This document shows, in pieces, positions 7,370 to 16,446 of a DNA stretch of 64,000 bases. Each line of letters opens with the position of its first letter. The first letter of the stretch is position 1. The notes beneath the pieces were generated by a model. That model searched no databases. It saw nothing but the letters and a program-made list of their open reading frames with translations, and had not been told where the DNA came from. The stretch comes from an uncultured Sutterella sp. Its GTDB lineage: Bacteria > Pseudomonadota > Gammaproteobacteria > Burkholderiales > Burkholderiaceae_F. The stretch covers positions 186,001 to 250,000 of the forward strand of contig CATVXH010000001.1 in NCBI GenBank assembly GCA_958347955.1. Direction: 5' to 3'. A program made the position numbers and the translations under genes.

Positions 7370-8146
7370 TTAACGCTTTTCTTTCATCAGGGAATCCAGT
7401 CGTTCATAAGTCACGTCAAAGAGCTTTTGTACTTCGCTGAAAGTGGTGTCCGGGTGATTATTCCAATCTTGAAGACGGTGCTTATCAAAGCGTCCCTGCC
7501 CCATGGTGTTTAACACCTCTCGAAATGCCTGCATCGCCGGTTGCCTGTAATGGGGGCGCTCAAGGATTTCATTTTGAGCTTTCATCATGGCGCAAAAGAT
7601 GCTGTAAGTGGTGTCGGTGGGTTCGCACTGTCGTGTGTCTTTCCGATTCCATTTTTCGGGGCTGCTGATGAGTTCTTTCGCTCGTTTAATGATTTTTAGA
7701 TCTTCGGCGGTGGGCGGACTTTGACGAGAGGCATCAAAGACAAAATTCGCTTCTTTTTCGTTTAAAGAAAACCGCTTGACATTAAACCACCCGTAAGGAA
7801 GTTTCCCGTAAGAAGGGTGACCTTTTTCCATAACCACTTCAAAAAGTGTCGGATCTTCAACTTTCCGGCCTTGCATTTGGCCTATCAGCAGTTCGCTTTT
7901 ATCCTTGCGGAGCCTGACATTAACGCGTCGATCGGGAAAATAAGGCTTAGAGTATTGAGAATTCAGACCATCGAAATTGATGGCAAGATCGTTGACCTGA
8001 TTGGGAACGTAGCAGTCGCCCTCGTAACCGCCGTTGGCCGTCGCCGATAAGTTGCAGACAATATTGTCGTTGTATAGCGGCGCAGCCCAGGAGGAAGAAC
8101 ATAATATCCCCAAGGTCACCGCGCACATCAAACCTTTTTTAATCAT
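7370..8146 (-). CDS. Uncharacterised secreted protein
   Basis: I do not recognise this family. The ATG at 8146 is chosen because GGAGG stands a few bases before it; an upstream start at 8167 would overlap that site. The product is 258 residues with a clear signal peptide (MIKKGLMCAVTLGILCSSSWA, cut before APLYND), so it is probably periplasmic. The mature part has four Cys (two near the N-terminus in NIVCNLSATANGGYEGDC, two in TRQCEPTDTTYSIFC), which could form two disulphides. The first half looks like a beta-rich domain and the second like charged helices (TAEDLKIIKRAKELI, FREVLNTMGQGRFDKHRLQDW). It follows the truncated DASS gene by 22 bases and precedes the EamA permease. If the upstream promoter was lost with the DASS 5' end, its expression may be affected. 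Confidence 0.75.
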   Translation of the reverse strand: MIKKGLMCAVTLGILCSSSWAAPLYNDNIVCNLSATANGGYEGDCYVPNQVNDLAINFDGLNSQYSKPYFPDRRVNVRLRKDKSELLIGQMQGRKVEDPTLFEVVMEKGHPSYGKLPYGWFNVKRFSLNEKEANFVFDASRQSPPTAEDLKIIKRAKELISSPEKWNRKDTRQCEPTDTTYSIFCAMMKAQNEILERPHYRQPAMQAFREVLNTMGQGRFDKHRLQDWNNHPDTTFSEVQKLFDVTYERLDSLMKEKR

Positions 8147-8168
8147 ATCTTCCTCCCTCAATCTCAAT

Positions 8169-9173
8169 TTAACTCATTGTCACATACGGGAAAATGAAGT
8201 TAAGCCATGGGATGCCGATTAATATGTAAGCGATTAAGTAAATTGCCCCAAAGATTGCGCCTAAAAGGAAAAATCTTGGTCCCGGGATGTAACGGCTGCC
8301 GAAAAATAGCGGTGAGCATCCCGTTCCATAAGGAGTGATGACACCCATGAACCCCATCGGCAAGCACAATAGCAGCATGGTTTTGGCAATATCAATTCCG
8401 GGAATTGACTGAGCGATAGTGACAAATATCACCATGGTGGCTGTTACGTAAGCGGTGCCCGAGGCGAAGAAATAACGCAACAGGCAAAAGAGCACCAAAA
8501 GCAGCAAAACAGCCATAGTGGAACCCATGCCGGCAAGCGTGCTGCCAAATGAAGTGGCAAGCCAAGAAAGAAAGCCTACATTTTTCAGACCATCGGCCAT
8601 GGCCACCAAGGTGGCAAACCAAACAAGAGTGTTCCAGGCCGCCGTGTTATGAAGAAAATCTTTCCACTCAATCACGCGGGTGCCGACCATTAAAACGATC
8701 ATTAACAATGCGGTGGTGGTGGCGTTGATTTTAAAGGCGCTTGAACCGATCCAAAGTGTTAATCCCAAGAGCGCAATGATGACCATATAGATCTGCTCTT
8801 TAGTCATGGAGCCCAATTTTTGGTATTCATCGCGTGCCCACTGAGCGATTTCTCGAGACCCTTTAATTTCCGGCGGATAAAACCAAAACGCCAGAAGCGG
8901 TGTCAAAATAAATAAAAGGATACCGATGGGAAGGTTGGCAAGAAACCATCCGAACCAATCGGGCACGGCCACGCCGCTTTTACTGATTAAGGTTAACGCC
9001 AAAGGGTTGGGGGCTTGGCCGGTTAGGAAGATAGAGCTGGTAACGCAGGAACTCGCCAATCCCACCCAAATCAAATAGGCGCCGATCCGACGAGGATTTT
9101 TATCCGGCAAGCTGTCAAACATCGGAGCGATATTGGTGACAATGGGATAAACCGTTCCGCCGCTGCCGCCGCT
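8169..9173 (-). pseudogene. DASS-family dicarboxylate transporter, 5'-truncated
   Basis: The frame encodes the C-terminal two thirds of a divalent anion:sodium symporter family protein (CitT/TtdT/DcuA-independent SLC13 type). It begins in GGTVYPIVTNIAPMF, which corresponds to the TGGTVFPV region around the middle of family members, and runs through SSIFLTGQAPNPLAL, the FNTLVWFATLVAMADGL-like helix (here AAWNTLVWFATLVAMA) and PYGTGCSPLFFGSRYI to a normal end. About 150 N-terminal residues with the first helices and first substrate motif are missing. An open frame continues to 9365, but those codons are simply the antisense of the lyase gene and look unlike a transporter. Without its N-terminus it should not function. 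It heads the operon with the secreted protein and EamA permease. Confidence 0.8.
9157..9173. repeat. Short direct repeat at the double-truncation junction
   Basis: CCGCCGCT occurs twice, one base apart (9157-9164 and 9166-9173), exactly where homology to the transporter (minus strand) ends and homology to the lyase (plus strand, from about 9183) is about to begin. Short repeats of this kind are common at illegitimate deletion end points, but the sequence is also simply GC-rich. Confidence 0.4.
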
Positions 9174-9182
9174 CAGATCAAC

Positions 9183-10604
9183 CCGGCTCACGATGAGTTT
9201 TACTGGATTTCGCAGATCAACAAAGCCTCCATCGTGATCAATTCCGATGAGGGACTTTTGGATAAAAAGGATGCGGTGAAAATTGCCAATGGTTTGCGCA
9301 AGGTGATTGAAGCCGGCAATAACGGAGGTCCGCGTCCGAAGAAGGCGCTGACTTTTGAACCTCATCTGATCAAAGCCTCAGGTCCTGAAGCTTCCCTTAT
9401 TCACGCGGGTCGTTCCAGTCAGGATATGCACGCCACCCACCGCTCCTTAATCATGATGGAAGACGTGCTTGCGATGTCCGATGCGCTCAATCAGATGACA
9501 CAGTCGTTGTGGAAGCTCGCCGATACTCATAAGGCTACGTTGGTGCCTAATTACACTAACGGTGTTCCCGCTCAGCCCAATACTTACGGTCACCAGCTTT
9601 TAGGTCATATCGCGGGCTTTTTGCGTGACGCGGACCGCATCCAAGACTTTATGGTCCGCTTGGATCGCAGCTCTATGGGCACAACTGTGTTAAACGGCAC
9701 CTCTTGGCCGCTTGACCGTGAAAGAATGGCGAAATATCTTGGTTTTTCCAAGATTGTGGAAAACGCCTACGATGCCAGTCAAATCTCCTCTATGGAAAAT
9801 CCTGTTGAGCTGGCAGGCGTTGTCACGGCGCTTAATTTGCATATCGGTCATTTCGTTGAAGACACGTTGACCCAATACGCGCAAACTCGTCCGTGGATTT
9901 TATTGCAAGAAGGTGGCGGCAATACTTACGCTTCAACCGCGATGCCGCAAAAACGCAACCCAGGCTTGCTCAATGACACCCGCCAGGCCGCTTCGACAGC
10001 CATTGGCTATGCCGAGGGCAATATCCTCAGAGCCCATAACATCACTCCCGGCATGAGCGACCCGAAGGATATCGCCGACAACACTTTGGTGGTGAAAGAA
10101 ACCATCAACGCCATCAATAAGCTCAATCGTGTCATTAACGCTTTGGTAATTAATCCTGATCGTGCCCTTGAAGAACTCAATAACGACTGGACATCGTCTC
10201 AGGAAGTGGCCGATCGCTTGATGCGTGAATACAAGCTGCCGTTCCGTGTCGGCCATCATGTGGCCAGTCAGATGGTGACTTATGCCAAGAAAAATAATTT
10301 GCGTCCGCTTGACTTCCCGTATGAGCAAATGAAGGTTATTTACGCAGAAGTGGTCAAGAAAGAATATCCGAAAGGCTCAACGGTGTTGCCGATGAGTGAA
10401 GAAGAATTCAAAGCGACAATTGATCCGCGCTCGATTGTGAATAACCGCAAGACTTTAGGCGGTCCTCAACCGGCTGAAATGGAAAAAATGCTGAAATCCG
10501 CGCAGACGCGACTGGCTGATAATGCTAAATGGTCTCAAGCTCAAAAGGATCGTTTGGCAAAAGCCGCTCAGATGTTGGAGGCTGATTTTAATAAGATCAA
10601 ATAA
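9183..10604 (+). pseudogene. Argininosuccinate-lyase-like (fumarase/aspartase superfamily) enzyme, 5'-truncated
   Basis: Reading upstream of the GTG at 9234 in frame gives AHDEFYWISQINKASIV, which is homologous to the ASL family (compare DEFYWL-INKAS), so the true gene extended further. Its first 40-60 residues and start region are gone. The rest is intact: HAGRSSQDMHATHRSL (cf. HTGRSRNDQ), YTNGVPAQPNTYGHQ (cf. YTHLQRAQP), the flexible loop ASTAMPQKRNPG (cf. GSSxMPxKxNP), and a normal lyase C-terminus with a lysine-rich helical tail. The classical catalytic His of YTHLQ is Asn here, so it is probably not a true argininosuccinate lyase but a related C-N lyase releasing fumarate. No ribosome site or promoter remains at the GTG at 9234, hence the pseudogene call; expression of the shorter form cannot be excluded. 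Confidence 0.75.
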
Positions 10605-10642
10605 AAAAGAGTTTAGTTAGCGATAACTAGGTGTTTTAAGTA

Positions 10643-10692
10643 ACGCCAACGTTTGGTGGGGGGATCCCGAATCCGAACGTTGGCGTGTTTTG
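10643..10692 (+). terminator. Rho-independent terminator after the lyase gene
   Basis: ACGCCAACGTT pairs perfectly with AACGTTGGCGT (10676-10686) around a 22-base loop, followed by GTTTTGTT. The arms resemble those of the terminator after the Dcu transporter (57547-57588). Confidence 0.8.
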
Positions 10693-10834
10693 TTGGGATA
10701 ATCGTGCGCGCTTTCCGAATAGTCACTTGTTGAAGAAAGAGTTTTTGGGGAATTGCTATACTTCCTCTTTTCATTTTTATTAACAACGATTTGTTTTTAA
10801 AGACAAATCATCTTTTGTGCAACGGATGTAAACC

Positions 10835-12163
10835 GTGACCGCGAAAAAAATTTATCTCCGCAGCTTTGGCTGCCAAATGAATGAGTACGACTCGGAAAAA
10901 ATCGTTGACCTGATGGTTGCCAACGGTTATGAACGTACGGAAAAGGTGAACGAGGCTGATCTCGTTGTTTTGAATACTTGTTCCATTCGTGAAAAATCCC
11001 AAGAAAAGGTTTTTTCAGAATTGGGACGTATTCGCGATACTAAAAAAGAAGTCCACAAGGACGACATGCTGATCGCCGTGGGAGGATGTGTCGCAAGTCA
11101 AGAAGGCAAAAAGATATTGTCCCGCGCGCCCTACGTGGATATCGTTTTTGGTCCGCAAACGCTTCACCGTTTGCCCAACATGGTTAAAAAAGTCAACGAA
11201 ACCCATCGTCCTCAGGTGGATATCCGATTCCCGGAAATTGAAAAGTTTGACCATTTGGCTGAACCCCAGGCTCGAGGGGCCACGGCTTTTGTCTCCATCA
11301 TGGAGGGCTGCAGCAAGTATTGCTCTTATTGCGTTGTGCCGTATACCCGGGGTGAGGAAATTTCGCGCCCTATGGCCGATGTACTCATTGAGGTGGCAAA
11401 GATGGCCGCCCAGGGCGTCAAAGAGGTGACGCTATTGGGGCAAAACGTGAATGCTTATCGAGGAGAAACTCCCGACGGCGATATCGCGGACTTCGCTATG
11501 CTTTTAGAGTACGTTGCGGAAATTGACGGTATCGAGCGCATTCGTTACACCACTTCGCATCCGAAAGAATTCACGCAGCGCCTGATTGACGCCTACGGCA
11601 AAATTGATAAATTGGTCAATCATGTGCACCTGCCGGTTCAATCCGGATCCGACAGAATTTTGGCCGCGATGAAGCGCGGCTACACGGTGCTCGAATACAA
11701 GTCGATTATTCGACGCCTCAAGGCTGTTCGCCCGGATATTTCGATCGCGACCGATATCATTGTGGGTTTCCCGGGAGAAACTGAGGAAGATTTCCAGGCC
11801 ACGTTAAAACTCATGGACGACGTGGGCTTTGATGCGAGCTTTTCCTTTGTCTATAGTCGTCGCCCGGGGACGCCCGCGGCTTATTTAAAAGATGACACGC
11901 CTTTGGAAGTGAAGTTAAAACGGCTTCAGATTCTTCAAGCTAAAAACGACGCCAAGGCTACGGAAATTGCGCAATCGATGTTGGGCACTGTGCAGCGGGT
12001 GCTGGTGATTGGGCCTTCGCGACGCGGTCGCGGTATGATGGCGGCGCGAACGGACAACAACCGTATCGTTAATTTTGTGGGCGACGAATCACTCACCGAC
12101 ACCATGGTGAATGTGAGAATAACGGAAGTCAATCCCCACACGTTGTTGGGTGAAAGGGTTTAG
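10835..12163 (+). CDS. miaB: tRNA-2-methylthio-N6-dimethylallyladenosine synthase
   Basis: A 442-residue methylthiotransferase that adds a methylthio group to i6A37 of tRNAs reading codons that start with U. The N-terminal UPF0004 domain carries the three cluster-binding Cys in SFGCQMNEYDSE, LNTCSIREK and VGGCVASQEG. The radical SAM domain has CSKYCSYCVVPYTRG at about residue 157, followed by the TSHPKEF and HLPVQSGS motifs, and a C-terminal TRAM domain closes the chain. The start is a GTG at 10835 (V/MTAKKIYLRSFGCQ) with a weak GGA upstream. It leads the miaB-phoH-ybeY genes, nine bases before phoH, the same order as in E. coli and most Betaproteobacteria. Confidence 0.97.
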   Translation: MTAKKIYLRSFGCQMNEYDSEKIVDLMVANGYERTEKVNEADLVVLNTCSIREKSQEKVFSELGRIRDTKKEVHKDDMLIAVGGCVASQEGKKILSRAPYVDIVFGPQTLHRLPNMVKKVNETHRPQVDIRFPEIEKFDHLAEPQARGATAFVSIMEGCSKYCSYCVVPYTRGEEISRPMADVLIEVAKMAAQGVKEVTLLGQNVNAYRGETPDGDIADFAMLLEYVAEIDGIERIRYTTSHPKEFTQRLIDAYGKIDKLVNHVHLPVQSGSDRILAAMKRGYTVLEYKSIIRRLKAVRPDISIATDIIVGFPGETEEDFQATLKLMDDVGFDASFSFVYSRRPGTPAAYLKDDTPLEVKLKRLQILQAKNDAKATEIAQSMLGTVQRVLVIGPSRRGRGMMAARTDNNRIVNFVGDESLTDTMVNVRITEVNPHTLLGERV

Positions 12164-12171
12164 AAAGGAAA

Positions 12172-13170
12172 ATGGCAGACGAAGAAAAAGTGCTATCCCT
12201 TAATTTGGATTTGAGCAATGCGGCTTTGGCGAGCCTAGTCGGGCCGATGGACGCGAATTTGCGTCAAATTGAGGTAATTTTGGATGTCTCCATTTCTCGC
12301 CGCAATAATCAATTCCGAATTTCAGGTGAAACGCAAAAAGCCCGCGACGCGTTAAACGCTTTGCAGACGTTGGCTATTCGCGCGGAAAGCAGCGCGGATG
12401 AATTGACAACCGATGACGTGCAGCTCTTTTTTGTGGGAGAAAACGCCAAAAAGGTGGACGGTGACTCGCCCACTTCACCGGTTCTTCATACAAAACGTCG
12501 TGAATTGCAGGGACGAACCCCTCGTCAAAATGACTATATTCAGTCGATTTTGGATAACGACATTGCTTTTGGGATCGGACCTGCTGGCACCGGAAAGACC
12601 TATTTGGCGGTGGCTGCCGCGGTGGATGCCTACGAACGTGATCGAGTTGAGCGCATTATTTTGACGCGGCCGGCGGTGGAGGCGGGTGAGCGCCTCGGCT
12701 TTTTGCCGGGCGATCTCTCTCAAAAGGTTGATCCCTACTTGAGGCCGCTCTACGACGCACTTTTTGATCTGTTGGGATTTGATAAAACCCAGCGCCTGCT
12801 GGAGCGTCAAACAATTGAAATTGCGCCGCTTGCTTACATGAGAGGTCGCACGCTCAATAATGCCTTCGTGATTTTGGATGAGGCTCAAAACACAACGCCT
12901 GAACAGATGAAAATGTTTTTGACGCGTATCGGATTCGGATCCAAGGCGGTGATCACCGGAGACGTGACCCAAATTGATTTGCCGAGGGGAACGAGATCCG
13001 GACTTGTCGAGGCGCAAAATGTATTGGCGGGCGTTCGCGGTATCGCAATGACGTATTTCACGGCGGCCGATGTTGTGCGCCATCCCCTTGTCGCCCGCAT
13101 CGTAGAAGCGTACGCTAAGGCTGATGAGAGAAGACAGCTGGCTAAGGCCCTCAAAGAGGAGACCCGATAA
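12172..13170 (+). CDS. phoH: PhoH-like ATPase (YbeZ)
   Basis: A 332-residue P-loop ATPase of the YbeZ/PhoH group. It has an N-terminal KH-like segment (about residues 20-75), Walker A GIGPAGTGKT at about 134-143, TRPAVEAGERLGFLPGDLSQKVDPY, and Walker B FVILDEAQN with the following ITGDVTQIDLPRG sensor motif. YbeZ works with the endoribonuclease YbeY and is thought to act as an RNA helicase in rRNA maturation. The gene starts nine bases after miaB with AAAGGAAA before the ATG, and its stop is two bases before the ybeY start. Name and family are secure; its exact biochemical role in vivo is less settled. Confidence 0.95.
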   Translation: MADEEKVLSLNLDLSNAALASLVGPMDANLRQIEVILDVSISRRNNQFRISGETQKARDALNALQTLAIRAESSADELTTDDVQLFFVGENAKKVDGDSPTSPVLHTKRRELQGRTPRQNDYIQSILDNDIAFGIGPAGTGKTYLAVAAAVDAYERDRVERIILTRPAVEAGERLGFLPGDLSQKVDPYLRPLYDALFDLLGFDKTQRLLERQTIEIAPLAYMRGRTLNNAFVILDEAQNTTPEQMKMFLTRIGFGSKAVITGDVTQIDLPRGTRSGLVEAQNVLAGVRGIAMTYFTAADVVRHPLVARIVEAYAKADERRQLAKALKEETR

Positions 13171-13172
13171 TC

Positions 13173-13652
13173 ATGTCGAAGAAGAAACTGAAATTTAATG
13201 TTTTTGAGCACGGTGACTTCAAACTGCCATCGACTAAAAAGATGAAAAAATGGGTGAAGGCCGCTATTGAACGGGACACTGAGCTCAATGTGATGTTTGT
13301 GGGAGAAGAAGAGGGGCACGAAATGAATGCCCAATACCGCCACAAAGACTATGCGACCAATGTGCTCACCTTTGATTATCAGCATGAACCGGTGGCTATC
13401 GCTGACCTGGTGATCTGCGTGCCCGTTTTGAAGAAGGAAGCCAAAAAGCAGAATAAATCCTTTGATGAGCATTTGGCACACTTGCTCATTCATGGCGCGC
13501 TTCATGCTCATGGTTATGATCACATGAATGAAACAGACGCCAATGTCATGGAAGACAAGGAAATTGGCGCATTATTGGAATTGGGATTCGACAATCCGTA
13601 TGAGGATCGGATTTTATTGACCGGTAAAAAGAAGTTTCATTTCAAGAAGTGA
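13173..13652 (+). CDS. ybeY: Endoribonuclease YbeY, rRNA maturation factor
   Basis: A 159-residue zinc-dependent RNase involved in 16S rRNA 3'-end maturation and 70S quality control. The signature HGALHAHGYDH, with metal-binding His at 107, 111 and 117, is present, along with YRHKDYATNVLTFDY, the conserved substrate-side segment. It follows phoH with two bases between stop and start, indicating coupled expression, and is closed by a terminator at 13685. The protein is of normal length. It is separated from corC by about 290 bases, a wider gap than in many relatives where the four genes are contiguous. Confidence 0.96.
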   Translation: MSKKKLKFNVFEHGDFKLPSTKKMKKWVKAAIERDTELNVMFVGEEEGHEMNAQYRHKDYATNVLTFDYQHEPVAIADLVICVPVLKKEAKKQNKSFDEHLAHLLIHGALHAHGYDHMNETDANVMEDKEIGALLELGFDNPYEDRILLTGKKKFHFKK

Positions 13653-13684
13653 TTTTTCAGAGTTGAACCCTAATCAAGAAACTG

Positions 13685-13720
13685 CCTCGCGACTGAGAAT
13701 GTTGCGAGGTTTTCTTTTTC
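13685..13720 (+). terminator. Rho-independent terminator of miaB-phoH-ybeY
   Basis: CCTCGC pairs with GCGAGG (13704-13709) and is followed by TTTTCTTTTTC, about 33 bases after the ybeY stop. The rest of the gap up to 13941 shows no convincing gene; corC must have its own promoter there, but none is close to consensus. Confidence 0.75.
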
Positions 13721-13941
13721 AATAAAGGGTTTGGCGAAAGCAAGTTTTTGATCTGAGATTTCTATTACTACTCTTAGTGGCAACAAATCCGGTTTAATGA
13801 TTGCCAGAACATCACATTTGAGTTGTCAATTGATCTGCAATATAAGCGCCAAGAACTCTGGGAGAATTTTTTAGGATCGCTCCTATTGAACTGTGCAGTC
13901 ATTTGAAATCCCTGATAATATTGAAGTTTCGCTGTTTATAG

Positions 13942-14844
13942 ATGTTGGATGCAACAGAATTCATGAGTACAGAACCTCCGCTTAAGGCGGGTCCCTCGAA
14001 ACACCGCACATTTCTTGAACGCCTCTCCGGCGTTTTCCATACGCCGACGCGTGAAGACTTTATCGACACGCTCCACGAAGCGAACGAACAAAAGCTCATC
14101 GATGATTCCGCTCTGAAGATGATGGAAGGCGTGATGCAATTCTCCAATCTCAGGGCCTGCGATCTGATGGTGCCGCGCTCGCAGATGCAAGTGGTGGATT
14201 TAAGTAAGAGTAAGGACGAGTGGTTGCCGAAAATGATTGAAGCGGGGCACTCGCGCTTTCCTGTCATCATGGATGATGATCGTGACAATGTTATTGGGAT
14301 TTTGCATGCCAAGACAATTCTGCGGGTTTTGGTTGACTCGGAATTTAAGGCTAAAGATCATTTGCGGGAGGCGAAGTTTATTCCTGAGAGCATGCCCTTA
14401 AATGATCTCTTGCGTGACTTTAAACTTGAGCGAAACCACATGGCTATTGTGGTCGATGAATTCGGAAGCGTCTCAGGCCTGATCACAATCGAAGACGTGC
14501 TCGAGCAAATCGTGGGCGAAATTGACGATGAATTCGATGAAGTGGACGAGGATGCGGATAACATTCTGGAAGATCCCAAGCACGGTTGTTGGCGGGTGAA
14601 AGCGCTAACGGAAATTGAACAATTCAATGAGTTTTTCGCCACCGAAATCAATACCGATGAGGATTGCCATTGTGAAACGATAGGCGGTCTTATCGCTGAC
14701 CGTTTGGAGCACATGCCGAAGATTGGCGAGACTGTTGTCATTGAAGGCTTCCGGTTTACAGTTTTGCGCGCCGATGAACGCCAGGTGAGACTTGTAAAGG
14801 TAGAAAAAATTACTCCACAGGATCCGGTTAGGAAAGAAGAATAA
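13942..14844 (+). CDS. corC: CorC/HlyC-family CBS-domain protein
   Basis: A 300-residue soluble CorC-type protein (YbeX). Two CBS domains span about residues 70-200 (LRACDLMVPRSQMQVVDL, FPVIMDDDRDNVIGILHAKTIL, MAIVVDEFGSVSGLITIEDVLEQIVGEI). A C-terminal CorC_HlyC domain (about 215-295, TVVIEGFRFTVLRADERQVRLV) follows. In E. coli the protein is linked to Mg/Co efflux and, as YbeX, to ribosome metabolism through its link to ybeY. Start choice is uncertain: ATG at 13942 or ATG at 13963 (MSTEPPL), neither with a strong ribosome site. The stop is immediately followed by the lnt ATG, so the two are coupled. Confidence 0.93.
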   Translation: MLDATEFMSTEPPLKAGPSKHRTFLERLSGVFHTPTREDFIDTLHEANEQKLIDDSALKMMEGVMQFSNLRACDLMVPRSQMQVVDLSKSKDEWLPKMIEAGHSRFPVIMDDDRDNVIGILHAKTILRVLVDSEFKAKDHLREAKFIPESMPLNDLLRDFKLERNHMAIVVDEFGSVSGLITIEDVLEQIVGEIDDEFDEVDEDADNILEDPKHGCWRVKALTEIEQFNEFFATEINTDEDCHCETIGGLIADRLEHMPKIGETVVIEGFRFTVLRADERQVRLVKVEKITPQDPVRKEE

Positions 14845-16374
14845 ATGCAGTTGTTGTCGTCGACTCAAAAGTACTACTTGTACCGTTTTGTTTTAACTTT
14901 CTGCTGCGGGGTGTCGCTCGCGAGCGCTTTTGCGCCTGCCAATGAGCCGCTTTTTGCCTTGGCCGCTCTTATCGTGATGTTTTATATCGTGGGTACCACG
15001 GAAAATATCAAGCATGTGGCCATGTGGGGGCTGTCCTTTGGCTTTGGTTGGTTCGTCAGCGGTATCAATTGGGTTTACTACAGCATGTATCACTACGGTT
15101 ACATGCCGCTGGAGTGGACCTATGTGACAACGGCGGTGTTTTCATTGGCGCTTGCGCTATTTCCGACGCTTTCTTTTGTCCTTGCGACGAAATGGATTTC
15201 GGATCCCGCCTTGCGGATGGGGTTGTCAATCCCTGCCTCGTTTACTATTTTTGAATGGTTGCGCGGTTGGGTGCTCACCGGTTTCCCATGGTTAAATCCT
15301 GCCTATGCCGTTGTTGATTGGCCTTTAGCGGGTTTGGCCCCGTTTGTGGGGAGTTTCGGTGTTTTGTTGGGGCTTGCCTGGATCGCGGGGCTGTTAGGGG
15401 CCATTTGGACTCTTCGCACCAAGTGGCTTTATGTCGCCGCCTGTGCGATCACAGTTTTTTCTGTGATGCTTCTTTCTATGGCAGGGCAAAAGATTGTTTG
15501 GAGCGAGCCCTCAGGTGAAATCTCAGTGCGTCTTGTTCAACCGAATCTTGAGCCTCGTCTTTTGCAGCAATCCATGAGTGAGCGCTTTGACGAGGCGTAT
15601 TTCTATCTTGATAACGTCAAGGTGGAAAAAACGCCGCTTGACGCAGTGATCTTGCCGGAATCCGTATATCCGCTTGCTTGGCAGCAATTCCCTCAAAGTC
15701 AGCAAAAACGTTTGACTGAATGGGTTAAAACTGAAAATAAATTCCTCTTGTTTAACGCATTTTGGCTCTCTGAGGAGGGGCGCTACAGCAACGCCGCGAT
15801 CGGCATGAGCCCTGACGGGAGTTTGTCGGTTTATCAAAAACGCCATCTTGTGCCTTTCGGTGAGTTTGTGCCGTGGGGGTTCCGTTGGTTTATTGACTCG
15901 ATGCGCATTCCGATGACGGATTTGGAGGACGGGACAAATTCCGCCTTGACTATGAACATCGCTGGACACACGGCGGCTGTCAATCTTTGCTATGAAAACT
16001 TGTTCGGCAATGAATGGATTGAGGCGTGGGAGAAACAGTCGCCTGAACTGCTTATCAACCTTTCAAATTTAAAGTGGTTCGGACCGGTCAAGGCCGCGAG
16101 CCAGCACTTGCAGATTTCCCGCATGCGGGCGCTTGAAACTGCCCGACCGCTATTGAATGTGACCAATAGCGGAGAGACCGCCTATGTGGGTGCCAACGGA
16201 AAAGTGATTAAACAGTTGGCAACAGACATTGACGCCACGCTGGACGTGACTGTCACGACAATGAAGGGGGAGGCTACTCCTTATGTCAAATACGGTGATT
16301 GGCCCATCGTTATTTTGTCTATTTTGATGTTGGCGGGGGCCTTTATTTGCGCTTTTTCCGTAAAGCGCAGATAA
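14845..16374 (+). CDS. lnt: Apolipoprotein N-acyltransferase
   Basis: A 509-residue inner-membrane enzyme that transfers an acyl chain from phospholipid to the N-terminal Cys of lipoproteins, the last maturation step. The first 215 or so residues hold membrane helices. A periplasmic nitrilase-like domain follows with the catalytic triad visible as Glu272 (VILPESVYPL), Lys332 (VYQKRHLVPFGEF) and Cys382 (VNLCYENLF), and a C-terminal helix (about 485-505) ends the protein. The ATG directly follows the corC stop. Pal, encoded at 32 kb, is one likely substrate. Typical length and order for Betaproteobacteria. Confidence 0.96.
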   Translation: MQLLSSTQKYYLYRFVLTFCCGVSLASAFAPANEPLFALAALIVMFYIVGTTENIKHVAMWGLSFGFGWFVSGINWVYYSMYHYGYMPLEWTYVTTAVFSLALALFPTLSFVLATKWISDPALRMGLSIPASFTIFEWLRGWVLTGFPWLNPAYAVVDWPLAGLAPFVGSFGVLLGLAWIAGLLGAIWTLRTKWLYVAACAITVFSVMLLSMAGQKIVWSEPSGEISVRLVQPNLEPRLLQQSMSERFDEAYFYLDNVKVEKTPLDAVILPESVYPLAWQQFPQSQQKRLTEWVKTENKFLLFNAFWLSEEGRYSNAAIGMSPDGSLSVYQKRHLVPFGEFVPWGFRWFIDSMRIPMTDLEDGTNSALTMNIAGHTAAVNLCYENLFGNEWIEAWEKQSPELLINLSNLKWFGPVKAASQHLQISRMRALETARPLLNVTNSGETAYVGANGKVIKQLATDIDATLDVTVTTMKGEATPYVKYGDWPIVILSILMLAGAFICAFSVKRR

Positions 16375-16446
16375 AAGGACTAAAATTAAAAAATTTTCGG
16401 GGTCCTAAAACCCCTTAACCGATTTCTCAATTTTGGGATTGAACCG

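Noticed and set aside
8169..9365. A 398-codon open frame read as a complete transporter
   Set aside because: The first 55-60 residues are antisense to the lyase gene and contain no membrane helix or transporter motif; only the part below about 9173 is DASS-like.
13670..13830. A short minus-strand frame of about 45 codons (KPDLLPLRVVIEISDQK...) in the ybeY-corC gap
   Set aside because: It looks somewhat protein-like and could be a gene remnant, but it has no start codon with a ribosome site, is interrupted upstream by stops, and includes the ybeY terminator sequence.
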